Below, in pieces: positions 1-15,499 of a stretch of DNA of 64,000 nt; position 1 is the stretch's first letter; every line of letters begins with the position of its first letter. The stretch is taken from the NCBI GenBank assembly GCA_903632075.3, contig CAHIKZ030003516.1, positions 296,001-360,000 of the forward strand. The letters run 5' to 3'. The DNA comes from Acanthosepion pharaonis (Eukaryota > Mollusca > Cephalopoda > Sepiida > Sepiidae). Under the pieces are notes generated by a model. That model had not been told where the DNA came from and searched no databases. It was given only the letters and a program-made list of their open reading frames with translations. The position numbers and the translations under genes were made by a program.

Positions 1-3000
1 AACTGAATTCCCGTAAATAGTGATAATAGAAACACACCCACATTTTATCTTCACTTCAGCGTAGTCTTTCGCGCTTCTTATTTCTGATGTTATTGAGGTT
101 TTTGAAACTGAATTCCCGTAAATAGTGATAATAGAAACACACACACATTTTATCTTCACTTCAGCGTAGTCTTTCGCGCTTCTTATTTCTGATGTTATTG
201 AGGTTTTTGAAACTGAATTCCCGTAAATAGTGATAATAGAAACACACACACATTTTATCTTCACTTCAGCGTAGTCTTTCGCGCTTCTTATTTCTGATGT
301 TATTGAGGTTTTTGAAACTGAATTCCCGTAAATAGTGATAATAGAAACACACCACATTTTATCTTCACTTCAGCGTAGTCTTTCGCGCTTCTTATTTCTG
401 ATGTTATTGAGGTTTTTGAAACTGAATTCCCGTAAATAGTGATAATAGAAACACACTCACATTTTATCTTCACTTCAGCGTAGTTTTCGCGCTTCTTATT
501 TCTGATGTTGTTGAGTTTTTGAAACTGAATTCACGTAAATAGTGATAATAGAAACACACACACATTTTATCTTCACTTCAGCGTAGTCTTTCGCGCTTCT
601 TATTTCTGATGTTATTGAGGTTTTTGAAACTGAATTCCCGTAAATAGTGATAATAGAAACACACACACATTTTATCTTCACTTCAGCGTAGTCTTTCGCG
701 CTTCTTATTTCTGATGTTATTGAGGTTTTTGAAACTGAATTCCCGTAAATAGTGATAATAGAAACACACCCACATTTTATCTTCACTTCAGCGTAGTCTT
801 TCGCGCTTCTTATTTCTGATGTTGAGGTTTTGAAACTGGTGTAAATAGTGATGAAAACCCACATTTTTATCTTCACTTCAGCGTAGTCTTTCGCGCTTCT
901 TAATGTTATTGAGGTTTTTGAAATGAATTCCCGTAAGATAAAAAACACACACATTTTATCTTCACTTCAGCGTAGTCTTTTCGCGCTTCTTATTTCTGAT
1001 GTTATTGAGGTTTTTGAAACTGAATTCCCGTAAATAGTAATAATAGAAACACACCCACATTTTATCTTCACTTCAGCGTAGTCTTTCGCGCTTCTTATTT
1101 CTGATGTTATTGAGGTTTTTGAAACTGAATTCCCGTAAATAGTGATAATAGAAACACACCCACATTTTATCTTCACTTCAGCGTAGTCTTTCGCGCTTCT
1201 TATTTCTGATGTTATTGAGGTTTTGAAACTGAATTCCGTAAATAGTGATAATAGAAAACACACACATTTTATCTTCACTTCAGCGTAGTCTTTCGCGCTT
1301 CTTATTTCTGATGTTATTGAGGTTTTGAAACTGAATTCCGTAAATAGTGATAATAGAAACACACCCACATTTTATCTTCACTTCAGCGTAGTCTTTCGCG
1401 CTTCTTATTTCTGATGTTATTGAGGTTTTTGAAACTGAATTCCCGTAAATAGTAATAATAGAAACACTCCCACATTTTATCTTCACTTCAGCGTAGTCTT
1501 TAGTCTTCTTATTTCTGATGTTATTGAGGTTTTGAAACTGAATGTAAATTATTGAGGTTTCAGCGTAGTGAAACTTGAATTTCGTGAAAAATTCCCGTAA
1601 ATAGTGATAATAGAAACACACCCACATTTTATCTTCACTTCAGCGTAGTCTTTCGCGCTTCTTATTTCTGATGTTATTGAGGTTTTTGAAACTGAATTCC
1701 CGTAAATAGTAATAATAATGTTATTGGAGGTATCGAAACTGAATTCTAAAAACACACACACATTTTATCTTCACTTCAGCGTAGTCTTTTCGCGCTTCTT
1801 ATTTCTGATGTTATTGAGGTTTTTGAAACTGAATTCCCGTAAATAGTAATAATAGAAACACACACACATTTTTTATCTTCACTTCAGCGTAGTCTTTCGC
1901 GCTTCTTATTTTCTGATGTTATTGAGGTTTTTGAAACTGAATTCCCGTAAATAGTGATAATAGAAACACAACACATTTTATCTTCACTTCAGCGTAGTCT
2001 TTCGCGCTTCTTATTTCTGATGTTATTGAGGTTTTTGAAACTGAATTCCCGTAAATAGTGATAATAGAAACACACACACATTTTATCTTCACTTCAGCGT
2101 AGTCTTTCGCGCTTCTTATTTCTGATGTTATTGAGGTTTTTGAAACTGAATTCCCGTAAATAGTGATAATAGAAACACACCACATTTTATCTTCACTTCG
2201 TAGTCTTTTCGCGCTTCTTATTTCTGATGTTATTGAGGTTTTTGAAACTGAATTCCCGTAGATAATAGAAAACACACCATTTTTTATTCACTTCAGCGTA
2301 GTCTTTTCTTATTTCTGATGTTTATTGAGGTTTTTGAAACTGAATTCCCGTAAATAGTGATAATAGAAACACATATTTTAAACTGTAATTCAGCGTAGTC
2401 TTTCGCGCTTCTTATTTCTGATGTTATTGAGGTTTTGAAACTGAATTCCGTAAATAGTGATAATAGAAACACACACATTTTATCTCTGATGTTATTGAGG
2501 TTTTTGAAACTGAATTCCGTAAATAGTAATAATAGAAAACACCCACATTTTATCTTCACTTCAGCGTAGTCTTTCGCGCTTCTTATTTATGATGTTATTG
2601 AGGTTTGTCAAACTGAATACCCGTAAATAGTAATAATAGAAACACACCCACATTTTATCTTCACTTCAGCGTAGTCTTTTGCGCTTCTTATTTCTGATGT
2701 TGTTGAGGTTTTTGAAACTGAATTCCCGTAAATAGTGATAATAGAAACACACACACATTTTATCTTCACTTCAGCGTAGTCTTTCGCGCTTCTTATTTCT
2801 GATGTTATTGAGGTTTTTGAAACTGAATTCCCGTAAATAGTGATAATAGAAACACACCCACATTTTATCTTCACTTCAGCGTAGTCTTTCGCGCTTCTTA
2901 TTTCTGATGTTATTGAGGTTTTTGAAACTGAATTCCCGTAAATAGTGATAATAGAAACACACACACATTTTATCTTCACTTCAGCGTAGTCTTTCGCGCT

Positions 3001-3539
3001 TCTTATTTCTGATGTTATTGAGGTTTTTGAAACTGAATTCCCGTAAATAGTAATAATAGAAACACACACACATTTTATCTTCACTTCAGCGTAGTCTTTC
3101 GCTTCTTATTTATTTGATGTTGTTGAGGTTTTGAGGTTTTAGAAACACACAAACTGTCTTTCTTCTTATTTCTGATGTTGTTGAGGTTTTTGAAAAATTC
3201 CCGTAAATATGATAATAGAAAACACACACATTTTATCTTCACTTCAGCGTAGTCTTTCGCGCTTCTTATTTCTGATGTTATTGAGGTTTTTGAAACTGAA
3301 TTCCCGTAAATAGTGATAATAGAAACACACCCACTTTTTATCTTCACTTCAGCGTAGTCTTTCGCGCTTCTTATTTCTGATGTTATTGAGTTTTGTGAAA
3401 CTGAATTCCCGTAAATAGTAATAATAGAAACACACCCACATTTTATCTTCACTTCAGCGTAGTCTTTCGCGCTTCTTATTTCTGATGTTATTGAGGTATT
3501 TGAAACTGAATTCCCGTAAATAGTGATAATAGAAACACA

Positions 3540-3800
3540 CACATTTTATTTTATCTTTCACTTCAGCGTAGTCTTTTCGTAGTCTTTCGCTTCTTATTTA
3601 TGATGTTATTGAGGTTTGTGAAACTGAATTCATGTAAATAGTAATAATAGAAACACAGCCACATTTTATCTTCACTCCAGCGTAGTCTTTCTCGCTTCTT
3701 ATTTATGATGTTATTGAGGTTTGTGAAACTGAATTCATGTAAATAGTAATAATAGAAAAACACAGCCACATTTTATCTTCACTCCAGCGTAGTCTTTCGC
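3540..3800. repeat. Variant block within satellite A (CTCCAGCG / ATTCATG subfamily)
   Basis: About two and a half units here carry linked differences from their neighbours: CACTCCAGCG for CACTTCAGCG, TTATTTATGATG for TTATTTCTGATG, GAATTCATGTAAA for GAATTCCCGTAAA, and AACACAGCCAC for AACACACCCAC. The same linked set returns about 3 kb to the right. This marks a second lineage of the unit rather than random drift. Confidence 0.85.
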
Positions 3801-6494
3801 ATTTTTTATCTTCTTATTTCTATTTGTGATTGAGGTTTTTGAAACTGAATTCCCGTAAATAGTGATAATAGAAACACTCACATTTTATCTTCACGTAAAT
3901 TTCTGATGTTGTTGCGCTTCTTTTTCTGATGTTGTTGAGGTTTTTGAAACTGAATTCCCGTAAATAGTGATAATAGAAACACACCCACATTTTATCTTCA
4001 CTTCAGCGTAGTCTTTCGCGCTTCTTATTTCTGATGTTTTTTGAGGTTTTTGAAACTGAATTCCCATAAATAGTGATAATAGAAACACACCCACATTTTA
4101 TCTTCACTTCAGCGTAGTCTTTCGCGCTTCTTATTTCTGATGTTGTTGAGGTTTTTGAAACTGAATTCCCGTAAATAGTGATAATAGAAACACACCCACA
4201 TTTTATCTTCACTTCAGCGTAGTCTTTCGCGCTTCTTATTTCTGATGTTATTGAGGTTTTTGAAACTGAATTCCCGTAAATAGTGATAATAGAAACACAC
4301 CCACATTTTATCTTCTTCAGTCTTTTTCTTATTTCAGCTTTCATTTTATTTCACTTGTAGTCTTTGCTTCTTCTGATGTTATTGAGGTTTTGAAACTGAA
4401 TCCGTAAATTGTAATAATAGAAACACACCCACATTTTATCTTCACTTCAGCGTAGTCTTTTCGCGCTTCTTATTTCTGATGTTATTGAGGTTTTTGAAAC
4501 TGAATTCCCGTAAATTGTAATAATAGAAACACACCCACATTTTATCTTCACTTCAGCGTAGTCTTTCGCGCTTCTTAGGTTTTTTCTTGAGTCTTTGTTA
4601 TTTTGAGGTTTTGAAACTGAATTCCCGTAAATAGTAATAATGAAACAAACATTTTATCTTCACTTCAGCGTAGTCTTTTGCGCTTCTTATTTCTGATGTT
4701 ATTGAGGTTTGTGAAACGTGTAAATTGTAATAATAGAAACACACCCACATTTTATCTTCACTTCAGATGTAGTCTTTCGCGCTTCTCATTTCTGTTGTTA
4801 TTGAGGTTTTTGAAACTGAATTTCGTAAATAGTAATAATAGAAACACACACACATTTTATCTTCACTTCAGCGTAGTCTGATGTTATTGAGGTTTTCTGC
4901 GCATTTTTCTTTATTTCTGATGTTATTTTGAGGTTTTTGAGGTTTTTGAATTCCCGTAAATTGTAATAATAGAAACACACCCACATTTTATCTTCACTTC
5001 AGCGTAGTCTTTCGCGCTTCTTATTTCTGATGTTATTGAGGTTTTTGAAACTGAATTCCGTAAATTGTAATAATAGAAACACACCCACATTTTATCTTCA
5101 CTTCAGCGTAGTCTTTCGCGCTTCTTATTTCTGATGTTATTGAGGTTTTGAAACTGAATTCCCGTAAATAGTAATAATAGAAACACACCCACATTTTATC
5201 TTCACTTCAGCGTAGTCTTTCGCGCTTCTTATTTCTGATGTTATTGAGGTTTTTGAAACTGAATTCGTAAATAAGTAATAATAGAAACACACCCACATTT
5301 TATCTTCACTTCAGCGTAGTCTTCGCGCTTCTCATTTCTGATGTTATTGAGGTTTTTTGAAACTGAATTCCCGTAAATTGTAATAATAGAAACACACCCA
5401 CATTTTATCTTCACTTCAGCGTAGTCTTTTTGATGTTATTGAGGTTTTTGCTGCTTCATTTTATTTCTGATGTTATTGAGGTTTTGAAACTGAATTCCGT
5501 AAATAGTAATAATAGAAACACACCCACATTTTATCTTCACTTCAGCGTAGTCTTTCGCGCTTCTTATTTCTGATGTTGTTGAGGTTTGTGAAACTGAATT
5601 CCCGTAAATTGTAATAATAGAAACACACCCACATTTTATCTTCACTTCAGCGTAGTCTTTCGCGCTTCTTATTTCTGATGTTATTGAGGTTTGTGAAACT
5701 GAATTCCGTAAATTGTAATAATAGAAACACACCCACATTTTATCTTCACTTCAGCGTAGTCTTTCGCGCTTCTTATTTCTGATGTTATTGAGGTTTGTGA
5801 AACTGAATTCCCGTAAATAGTAATAATAGAAACACACCCACATTTTATCTTCACTTCAGCGTAGTCTTTCGCGCTTCTCATTTCTGTTGTTATTGAGGTT
5901 TGTGAAACTGAATTCCCGTAAATAGTAATAATAGAAACACACCCACATTTTATCTTCACTTCAGCGTAGTCTTTCGCGCTTCTTATTTCTGATGTTATTG
6001 AGGTTTGTGAAACTGAATTCCCGTAAATAGTAATAATAGAAACACACCCACATTTTATCTTCACTTCAGCGTAGTCTTTCGCGCTTCTTATTTCTGATGT
6101 TATTGAGGTTTGTGAAACTGAATTCCCGTAAATAGTAATAATAGAAACACACCCACATTTTATCTTCACTTCAGCGTAGTTTTTCGCGAATTCTTATTTC
6201 TGATGTTATTGAGGTTTTGAAACTGAATTCCGTAAATGAAGTAATAATAGAAACACACCCACATTTTATCTTCACTTCAGCGTAGTCTTTTCGCGCTTCT
6301 TATTTCTGATGTTATTGAGGTTTTTGAAACTGAATTCCCGTAAATAGTAATAATAGAAACACACCCACATTTTTATCTTCACTTCAGCGTAGTCTTTCGC
6401 GCTTCTTATTTCTGTTGTTGTTGAGGTTTTTGAAACTGAATTCCCGTAAATAGTAATAATAGAAACACACCCACATTTTATCTTCACTTCAGCG

Positions 6495-6930
6495 TAGTCT
6501 TTCGCGCTTATCATTTCTGTTGTTATTGAGGTTTGTCAAACTGAATACCCGTAAATAGTAATAATAGAAACACAGCCACATTTTATCTTCACTCCAGCGT
6601 AGTCTTTCTCGCTTCTTATTTATGATGTTATTGAGGTTTGTGAAACTGTATACCCGTAAATAGTAATAATAGAAACACAGCCACATTTTATCTTCACTCC
6701 AGCGTAGTCTTTTTCGCTTCTTATTTATGATGTTATTGAGGTTTGTGAAACTGAATTCATGTAAATAGTAATAATAGAAACACAGACACATTTTATCTTC
6801 ACTCCAGCGTAGTCTTTCTCGCTTCTTATTTATGATGTTATTGAGGTTTGTGAAACTGTATACCCGTAAATAGTAATAATAGAAACACAGCCACATTTTA
6901 TCTTCACTCCAGCGTAGTCTTTCGCGCTTC
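6495..6930. repeat. Second block of the variant satellite A subfamily
   Basis: Four to five consecutive units share CACTCCAGCG, TTATTTATGATG and AACACAGCCAC with the block near 3.6 kb. Some also alternate between GAATTCATGTAAA and GTATACCCGTAAA, which hints at a two-unit higher-order repeat inside this block. Ordinary units flank it on both sides. Confidence 0.85.
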
Positions 6931-9900
6931 TTATTTCTGTTGTTATTGAGGTTTGTGAAACTGAATTCCGTAAATTGTAATAATAGAAACACACCCACAT
7001 TTTATCTTCACTTCAGCGTAGTCTTTCGCGCTTCTCATTTCTGATGTTATTGAGGTTTTTGAAACTGAATTCCCGTAAATTGTAATAATAGAAACACACA
7101 CACATTTTATCTTCACTTCAGCGTAGTCTTTCGCGCTTCTTATTTCTGATGTTGTTGAGGTTTTGAGGTAGAAATAATGAAACTGAATCTTCTTCAGCGT
7201 AAATTGTAATAATAGAAACACCCACATTTTATCTTCACTTCAGCGTAGTCTTTCCGCTTCTTATTTCTGATGTTATTGAGGTTTTTGAAACTGAATTCCC
7301 GTAAATTGTAATAATAGAAACACACCCACATTTTATCTTCACTTCAGCGTAGTCTTTCGCGCTTCTTATTTCTGATGTTATTGAGGTTTTTGAAACTGAA
7401 TTCCCGTAAATTGATAATAGAAACACACCCACATTTTATCTTCACTTCAGCGTAGTCTTTTTGAATTCCTTAAATAGTAATAATAGAAACACACCCACAT
7501 TTTTTCACTTCAGCGTAGTTTTTGAGGTTTTTGATGTTGTTGAATGAAACTGAATTCCGTAAATTGTAATAATAGAAACACACCACATTTTATCTTCACT
7601 TCAGCGTAGTCTTTCCGCTTCTTATTTCTGTTGTTATTGAGGTTTTGAAACTGAATTCCCGTAAATTGTAATAATAGAAACACACCACATTTTATCTTCA
7701 CTTCAGCGTAGTCTTTCGCGCTTCTTATTTCTGATGTTATTGAGGTTTTTGAAACTGAATTCCCGTAAATTGTAATAATAGAAAAATAAAACACACTTCA
7801 CGTATTTTATCTTCAATTCAGCGTAGTTTTTCGCGCTTCTCTTATTTTGATGATGTTATTGAGGTTTTTGAAACTGAATTCGCCCTCATATTTAAATTGT
7901 AATAATAGAAACACACCCACATTTTATCTTCACTTCAGCGTAGTCTTTCGCGCTTCTTATTTCTGATGTTATTGAGGTTTGTGAAACTGAATTCCCGTAA
8001 ATAGTAATAATAGAAACACACCCACATTTTATCTTCACTTCAGCGTAGTCTTCGCGCTTCTTATTTCTGATGTTATTGAGGTTTTTGAAACTGAATTCCG
8101 TGTAAATTGTAATAATAGAAACACACCCACATTTTATCTTCACTTCAGCGTAGTCTTTCGCGCTTCTTATTTCTGATGTTATTGAGGTTTGTGAAACTGA
8201 ATTCCCGTAAATAGTAATAATAGAAACACACCCACATTTTATCTTCACTTCAGCGTAGTCTTTCGCGCTTCTTATTTCTGATGTTTTTGAGGTTTGTGAA
8301 ACTGAATACCCGGAAATTGTAATAATAGAAACACACCCACATTTTATCTTCACTTCAGCGTAGTCTTTCGCTTCTTATTTCTGATGTTATTGAGGTTTTT
8401 GAAACTGAATTCCCGTAAATAGTAATAATAGAAACACATTTTATCTTCACTTCACATTTTATCTTCACTTCAGCGTAGTTTTTCGAATTCCCGCATTTTT
8501 CTTCATTTCTTTGATGTTATTTCTGAGGGTTTTTGAAACTGAATTCCCGTAAATTGTGATAATAGAAACACACCCACATTTTATCTTCACTTCAGCGTAG
8601 TCTTTTCGCGCTTCTTATTTCTGATGTTGTTGAGGTTTTTGAAACTGAATTCCCGTAAATTGTAATAATAGAAAACACACACATTTTTTATCTTTCACTT
8701 CAGCGTAGTCTTTCGCGCTTCTTATTTCTGATGTTATTGAGGTTTTTGAAACTGAATTCCCGTAAATAGTAATAATAGAAAACACACCCACATTTTATTT
8801 CTTCACTTCAGCGTAGTCTTTTCAGCGCTTCTTATTTCTGTTGTTATTGAGGTTTTTGAAACTGAATTCCCGTAAATTGTAATAATAGAAACACACCCAC
8901 ATTTTATCTTCTTCACTTCAGCGTAGTCTTTCACGCTTCTTATTTCTGTTGTTATTGAGGTTTTTGAAACTGAATTCCCGTAAATTGTAATAATAGAAAC
9001 ACACCCACATTTTATCTTCACTTCAGCGTAGTCTTTCGCGCTTCTTATTTCTGATGTTATTGAGGTTTTTGAAACTGAATTCCCGTAAATTGTAATAATA
9101 GAAACACACCCACATTTTATCTTCACTTCAGCGTAGTCTTTCGCGCTTCTCATTTCTGATGTTATTGAGGTTTTGAAACTGAATTCCCGTAAATTGTAAT
9201 AATAGAAACACACCCACATTTTATCTTCACTTCAGCGTAGTCTTTCGCGCTTCTTCATTTCTGATGTTATTGAGGTTTTGAAACTGAATTCCCGTAAATT
9301 GTAATAATAGAAACACACCCACATTTTATCTTCACTTCAGCGTAGTCTTTCGCGCTTCTTATTTCTGATGTTATTGTGGTTTGTGAAACTGAATTCCCGT
9401 AAATAGTAATAATAGAAACACACCCACATTTTATCTTCACTTCAGCGTAGACTTTCGCGCTTCTCATTTCTGTTGTTATTGAGGTTTTGAAACTGAATTC
9501 GTAAATTGTAATTTTAATAGAAACACACCCACATTTTATTTTGAACTTGAAGCGTAAAGTCTTTCACCCGCTTCTTCATTTCTGATGTTATTGAGGTTTT
9601 TGAAACTGAATTCCCGTAAATTGTAATAATAGAAACACACCCACATTTTATCTTCACTTCAGCGTAGTCTTTCGCGCTTCTTATTTCTGATGTTATTGAG
9701 GTTTTTGAAACTGAATTACCGTAAATTGTAATAATAGAAACACACCCACATTTTATCTTCTATTCCGCGTAGTCTTCCCGCTTCTCATTTCTGTTGTTAT
9801 TGAGGTTTTTGAAACTGAATTCCCGTAAATTGTAATAATAGAAACACACCCACATTTTATCTTCACTTCAGCGTAGTCTTTCACGCTTCTCATTTCTGTT

Positions 9901-12900
9901 GTTATTGAGGTTTTTGAAACTGAATTCCCGTAAATTGTAATAATAGAAACACACCCACATTTTATCTTCACTTCAGCGTAGTCTTTCCCGCTTCTCATTT
10001 CTGTTGTTATTGAGGTTTTGAAACTGAATTCCCGTAAATTGTAATAATAGAAACACACACATTTTATCTTCACTTCAGCGTAGTCTTTCCCGCTTCTTAT
10101 TTCTGATGTTATTGAGGTTTGTGAAACTGAATTCCCGTAAATAGTAATAATAGAAGCACACCCACATTTTATCTTCACTTCAGCGTAGTCTTTCGCGCTT
10201 CTCATTTCTGTTGTTATTGAGGTTTTTGAAACTGAATTCCCGTAAATTGTAATAATAGAAACACACCCGCATTTTATCTTCACTTCAGCGTAGTCTTTCG
10301 CGCTTCTTATTTCTGATGTTATTGAGGTTTTTGAAACTGAATTCCCGTAAATTGTAATAATAGAAAAAACCCACATTTTATCTTCACCCACGTAGTCTTT
10401 TTATCTTCATGATGTTATTGAGGTTTGTGAAAGAATACCCGTAATAATAGAAACACACCCACATTTTATCTTTTCAGCGTAGCTTTCTTATTTCTGTTGT
10501 TATTGAGGTTTTTTGAAACTGAATTCCCGTAAATTGTAATAATAGAAACACACCCACATTTTATCTTCACTTCAGCGTAGTCTTTCACGCTTCTCATTTC
10601 TGTTGTTATTGAGGTTTGTGAAACTGAATTCCCGTAAATTGTAATAATAGAAACACACCCACATTTTATCTTCACTTCAGCGTAGTCTTTCGCGCTTCTT
10701 ATTTCTGATGTTGTTGAGGTTTGTGAAACTGAATTCCCGTAAATTGTAATAATAGAAACACACCCACATTTTATCTTCACTTCAGCGTAGTCTTTCGCGC
10801 TTCTTATTTCTGATGTTGTTGAGGTTTGTGAAACTGAATTCCCGTAAATAGTAATAATAGAAACACACCCTTTATTTTATTTTTGTGGTTTTTGAAACTG
10901 AATTCCCGTAAATAGTAATTCACCCGCTTCTTCACTTCAGCGTAGTCTTTCGCTTCTCATTTCTGATGTTATTGAGGTTTTTGAAACTGAATTCCCGTAA
11001 ATTGTAATAATAGAAACACACCTGATTTTATCTTCTATTCAGCGTAGTCTTTTCCCCCTTCATTTCTGTTGTTGTTGAGGTTTGTGAAACTGAATTCCCG
11101 TAAATTGTAATAATAGAAACACACCCACATTTTATCTTCACTTCAGCGTAGTCTTTCGCGATTCTCATTTCTGTTGTTATTGAGGTTTTTGAAACTAAAT
11201 TACAGTAAATAGTAATAATAGAAACACACCCACATTTTATTTTCATTTCAGCGTAGTCTTTCGCGCTTCTTATTTCTGTTGTTATTGAGGTTTTTGAAAC
11301 TGAATTCCCGTAAATTGTAATAATAGAAACACACCCACATTTTTATCTTCACTTCAGCGTAGTCTTTCGCGCTTTCATTTCTGTTGTTATTGAGGTTTTT
11401 GAAACTGAATTCCGTAAATTGTAATAATAGAAACACACCCACATTTTATCTTCACTTCAGCGTAGTCTTTCATTTCTTATTTCTGTGTTATTGAGGTTTT
11501 TGAAACTGAATTCCCGTAAATAGTAATAATAGAAACACACCCATATTTTTATCTTCACTTCAGCGTAGTCTTTCGCGCTTCTTATTTCTGATGTTATTGA
11601 GGTTTTTGAAACTGAATTCCCCGTAAATTGTAATAATAGAAACACACCCACATTTTATCTTCACTTCAGCGTAGTCTTTAAACGCTTCTTATTTCTGATG
11701 TTATTGAGGTTTTTGAAACTGAATTCCCGTAAATTGTAATAATAGAAAACACACCCACATTTTATCTTCACTTCAGCGTAGTCTTTCCCGCTTCTCATTT
11801 CTGTTGTTATTGAGGTTTTGAAACTGAATTCCCGTAAATTGTAATAATAGAAACACACCCACATTTTATCTTCTATTCCGCGTAGTCTTTCCCGCTTCTC
11901 ATTTCTGTTGTTATTGAGGTTTGTGAAACTGAATTCCCGTAAATTGTAATAATAGAAACACACCCACATTTTATCTTCACTTCAGCGTAGTCTTTTGAGG
12001 CCTTCTTCATTTCTGTTGTTATTGAGGTTTGTGAAACTGAATTCCCGTAAATTGTAATAATAGAAACACACCCACATTTTATCTTCACTTCAGCGTAGTC
12101 TTTCACGCTTCTCATTTCTGTTGTTATTGAGGTTTGTGAAACTGAATTCCCGTAAATTGTAATAATAGAAACACACCCACATTTTATCTTCACTTCAGCG
12201 TAGTCTTTCACGCTTCTCATTTCTGTTGTTATTGAGGTTTGTGAAACTGAATTCCCGTAAATTGTAATAATAGAAACACACCCACATTTTTATCTTCACT
12301 TCAGCGTAGTCTTTCGCGTCTTTCTCATTTCTGTTGTTATTGAGGTTTGTGAAACTGAATTCCCGTAAATTGTAATAATAGAAACACACCCACATTTTAT
12401 CTTCACTTCAGCGTAGTCTTTCACGCTTCTCATTTCTGTTGTTATTGAGGTTTTTGAAACTGAATTCCCGTAAATTGTAATAATAGAAACACACCCACAT
12501 TTTATCTTCACTTCAGCGTAGTCTTTCCCGCTTCTCATTTCTGTTGTTATTGAGGTTTTTGAAACTGAATTCCCGTAAATTGTAATAATAGAAACACACC
12601 CACATTTTATCTTCACTTCAGCGTAGTCTTTCGCGCTTCTTATTTCTGATGTTATTGAGGTTTGTGAAACTGAATTCCCGTAAATTGTAATAATAGAAAC
12701 ACACCCACATTTTATCTTCACTTCAGCGTAGTCTTTCGCGCTTCTTATTTCTGATGTTATTGAGGTTTGTGAAACTGAATTCCCGTAAATTGTAATAATA
12801 GAAACACACCCACATTTTATCTTCACTTCAGCGTAGTCTTTCGCGCTTCTCATTTCTGTTGTTATTGAGGTTTGTGAAACTGAATTCCCGTAAATTGTAA

Positions 12901-15499
12901 TAATAGAAACACACCCACATTTTATCTTCACTTCAGCGTAGTCTTTCGCGCTTCTTATTTCTGATGTTATTGAGGTTTGTGAAACTGAATTCCCGTAAAT
13001 TGTAATAATAGAAACACACCCACATTTTATCTTCACTTCAGCGTAGTCTTTCGCGCTTCTTATTTCTGTTGTTATTGAGGTTTTGAAACTGAATTCCCGT
13101 AAATAGTAATAATAGAAACACACCCACATTTTATCTTCACTTCAGCGTAGTCTTTCGCGCTTCTCATTTCTGTTGTGATTAAGGTTTGTGAAACTGAAAT
13201 CCCGTAAATTGTAATAATAGAAACACACACACATTTTATCTTCACTTCAGCGTAGTCTTTCCCGCTTCTCATTTCTGTTGTTATTGAGGTTTGTGAAACT
13301 GAATTCCCGTAAATTGTAATAATAGAAACACACCCACATTTTATCTTCACTTCAGCGTAGTCTTTCGCGCTTCTTATTTCTGATGTTATTGATTGTGAGG
13401 TTTGTGAAACTGAATTCCAGTAAATAGTAATAATAGAAGCACACCCACATTTTATCTTCAGTTCAGAGTAGTCTTTCGCGCTTCTTATTTCTGTTGTTAT
13501 TGAGGTTTGTGAAACTGAATTCCGTAAATTGTAATAATAGAAACACACCACATTTTATCTTCACTTCAGCGTAGTCTTTCACGCTTCTTATTTCTGTTGT
13601 TATTGAGGTTTGTGAAACTGAATACGTAAATTGTAATAATAGAAAACACCCACATTTTATCTTCACTTCAGCGTAGTCTTTCGCGCTTCTTATTTCTGTT
13701 GTTATTGAGGTTTTTGAAACTGAATTCTTAAATAGTAAATAGAAACACACCCACATTTTATCTTAATAATAGAAACACACCCACATTTTATCTTCACTTC
13801 AGCGTAGTCTTTCACTTCTTCATTTCTGTTGTTATTGAGGTTTTTGAAACTGAATTCCCGTTAAATTGTAATAATAGAAACACACCCACATTTTATCTTC
13901 ACTTCAGCGTTGTCTTTCCGCTTCTTATTTCTGATGTGATTGAGGTTTTTGAAACTGAATTCCCGTAAATTGTAATAATAGAAACACACCCACATTTTAT
14001 CTTCACTTCAGCGTAGTCTTTCGCTTCTTATTTCTGATGTTATTGAGGTTTTTGAAACTGAATTCCCGTAAATTGTAATAATAGAAACACACCCACATTT
14101 TATCTTCACTTCAGCGTAGTCTTTTCGCGCTTCTCATTTCTGTTGTTATTGAGGTTTGTGAAACTGAATTCGGTAAAATTGTAATAATAGAAACACACCC
14201 ACATTTTATCTTCACTTCAGCGTAGTCTTTCGCGCTTCTTATTTCTGTTGTTATTGAGGTTTTTGAAACTGAAACCCCGTAAATTGTAATAATAGAAACA
14301 CACCCACATTTTATCTTCACTTCAGCGTAGTTCGCGCTTCTCATTTCTGTTATTATTGAGGTTTGTGAAACTGAATTCCCGTAAATTGTAATAATAGAAA
14401 CACACCCATTTTATCTTCACTTCAGCGTAGTCTTTCCTTCTTATTTCTGATGTTATTGGGTTTGTGAAACTGAATTCCCGTAAATTGTAATAATAGAAAC
14501 ACACCAACATTACATTTTATCTTCACATTTCAGCGTAGGTTTTGAAACGCTTCGTAAATCTTATTTCTGATGTTATTGAGGTGAATTTGAAACTGAATTC
14601 CGTAAATTGTAATAATAAGAAACACACCCACATTTTATCTTCACTTCAGCATAGTCTTTCGCGTAAATTGTAATAATTCATTTTATTTCTGAGTCTTTGC
14701 TTTTATTTCTAGGTTTGTGAAACTGAATTCCCGTAAATTGTAATAATAGAAACACACCCACATTTATCTTCACTTCAGCGTAGTCTTTCCTTCTCATTTC
14801 TGTTGTTATTGAGGTTTGAAACTGAATTCCCGTAAATTGTAATAATAGAAACACACCCACATTTTATCTTCACTTCAGCGTAGTCTTTCGCGCTTCTTAT
14901 TTTCTGTTGTTATTGAGGTTTGTGAAACTGAATTCCCGTAAATTGTAATAATAGAAACACACCCATTTTATCTTCACTTCAGCGTAGTCTTTCACGCTTC
15001 TTATTTCTGTTGTTATTGAGGTTTGTGAAACTGAATTCCCGTAAATTGTAATAATAGAAACACACCCATTTTATCTTCACTTCAGTTTATCTTTCACTTC
15101 TCATTTCTATTTTTATTGAGGTTTGTGAAACTGAATTCCCGTAAAATTGTAATAATAGAAACACACCCACATTTTATCTTCTTCAGCGTAGTCTTTCCGG
15201 CTTCTCATTTCTGTTGTTATTGAGGTTTTTGAAACTGAATTCCCGTAAATTGTAATGTAATAGAAACACACCCACATTTTATCTTCACTTCAGCGTAGTC
15301 TTTCACGCTTCTTATTTCTGTTGTTATTGAGGTTTTTGAAACTGAATTCCCGTAAATTGTAATAATAGAAACACACCCACATTTTATCTTCTTCTTCAGC
15401 GTAGTCTTTTCGCGCTTCTCATTTCCTGATGTTATTGAGGTTTTTGAAACTGAATTCCTGTAAACTGTAATAATAGAAACACAAACATTTTATCTTCAC

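Noticed and set aside
496..15000. Many minus-strand ORFs of a 35-residue repeat in satellite A, as a possible repeat protein
   Set aside because: The unit length is a multiple of three and one frame lacks stops, which happens by chance for a 35-codon unit fairly often. Indels break the frame every few units with no compensation, there is no consistent start or signal peptide, and the array has no flanking gene features.
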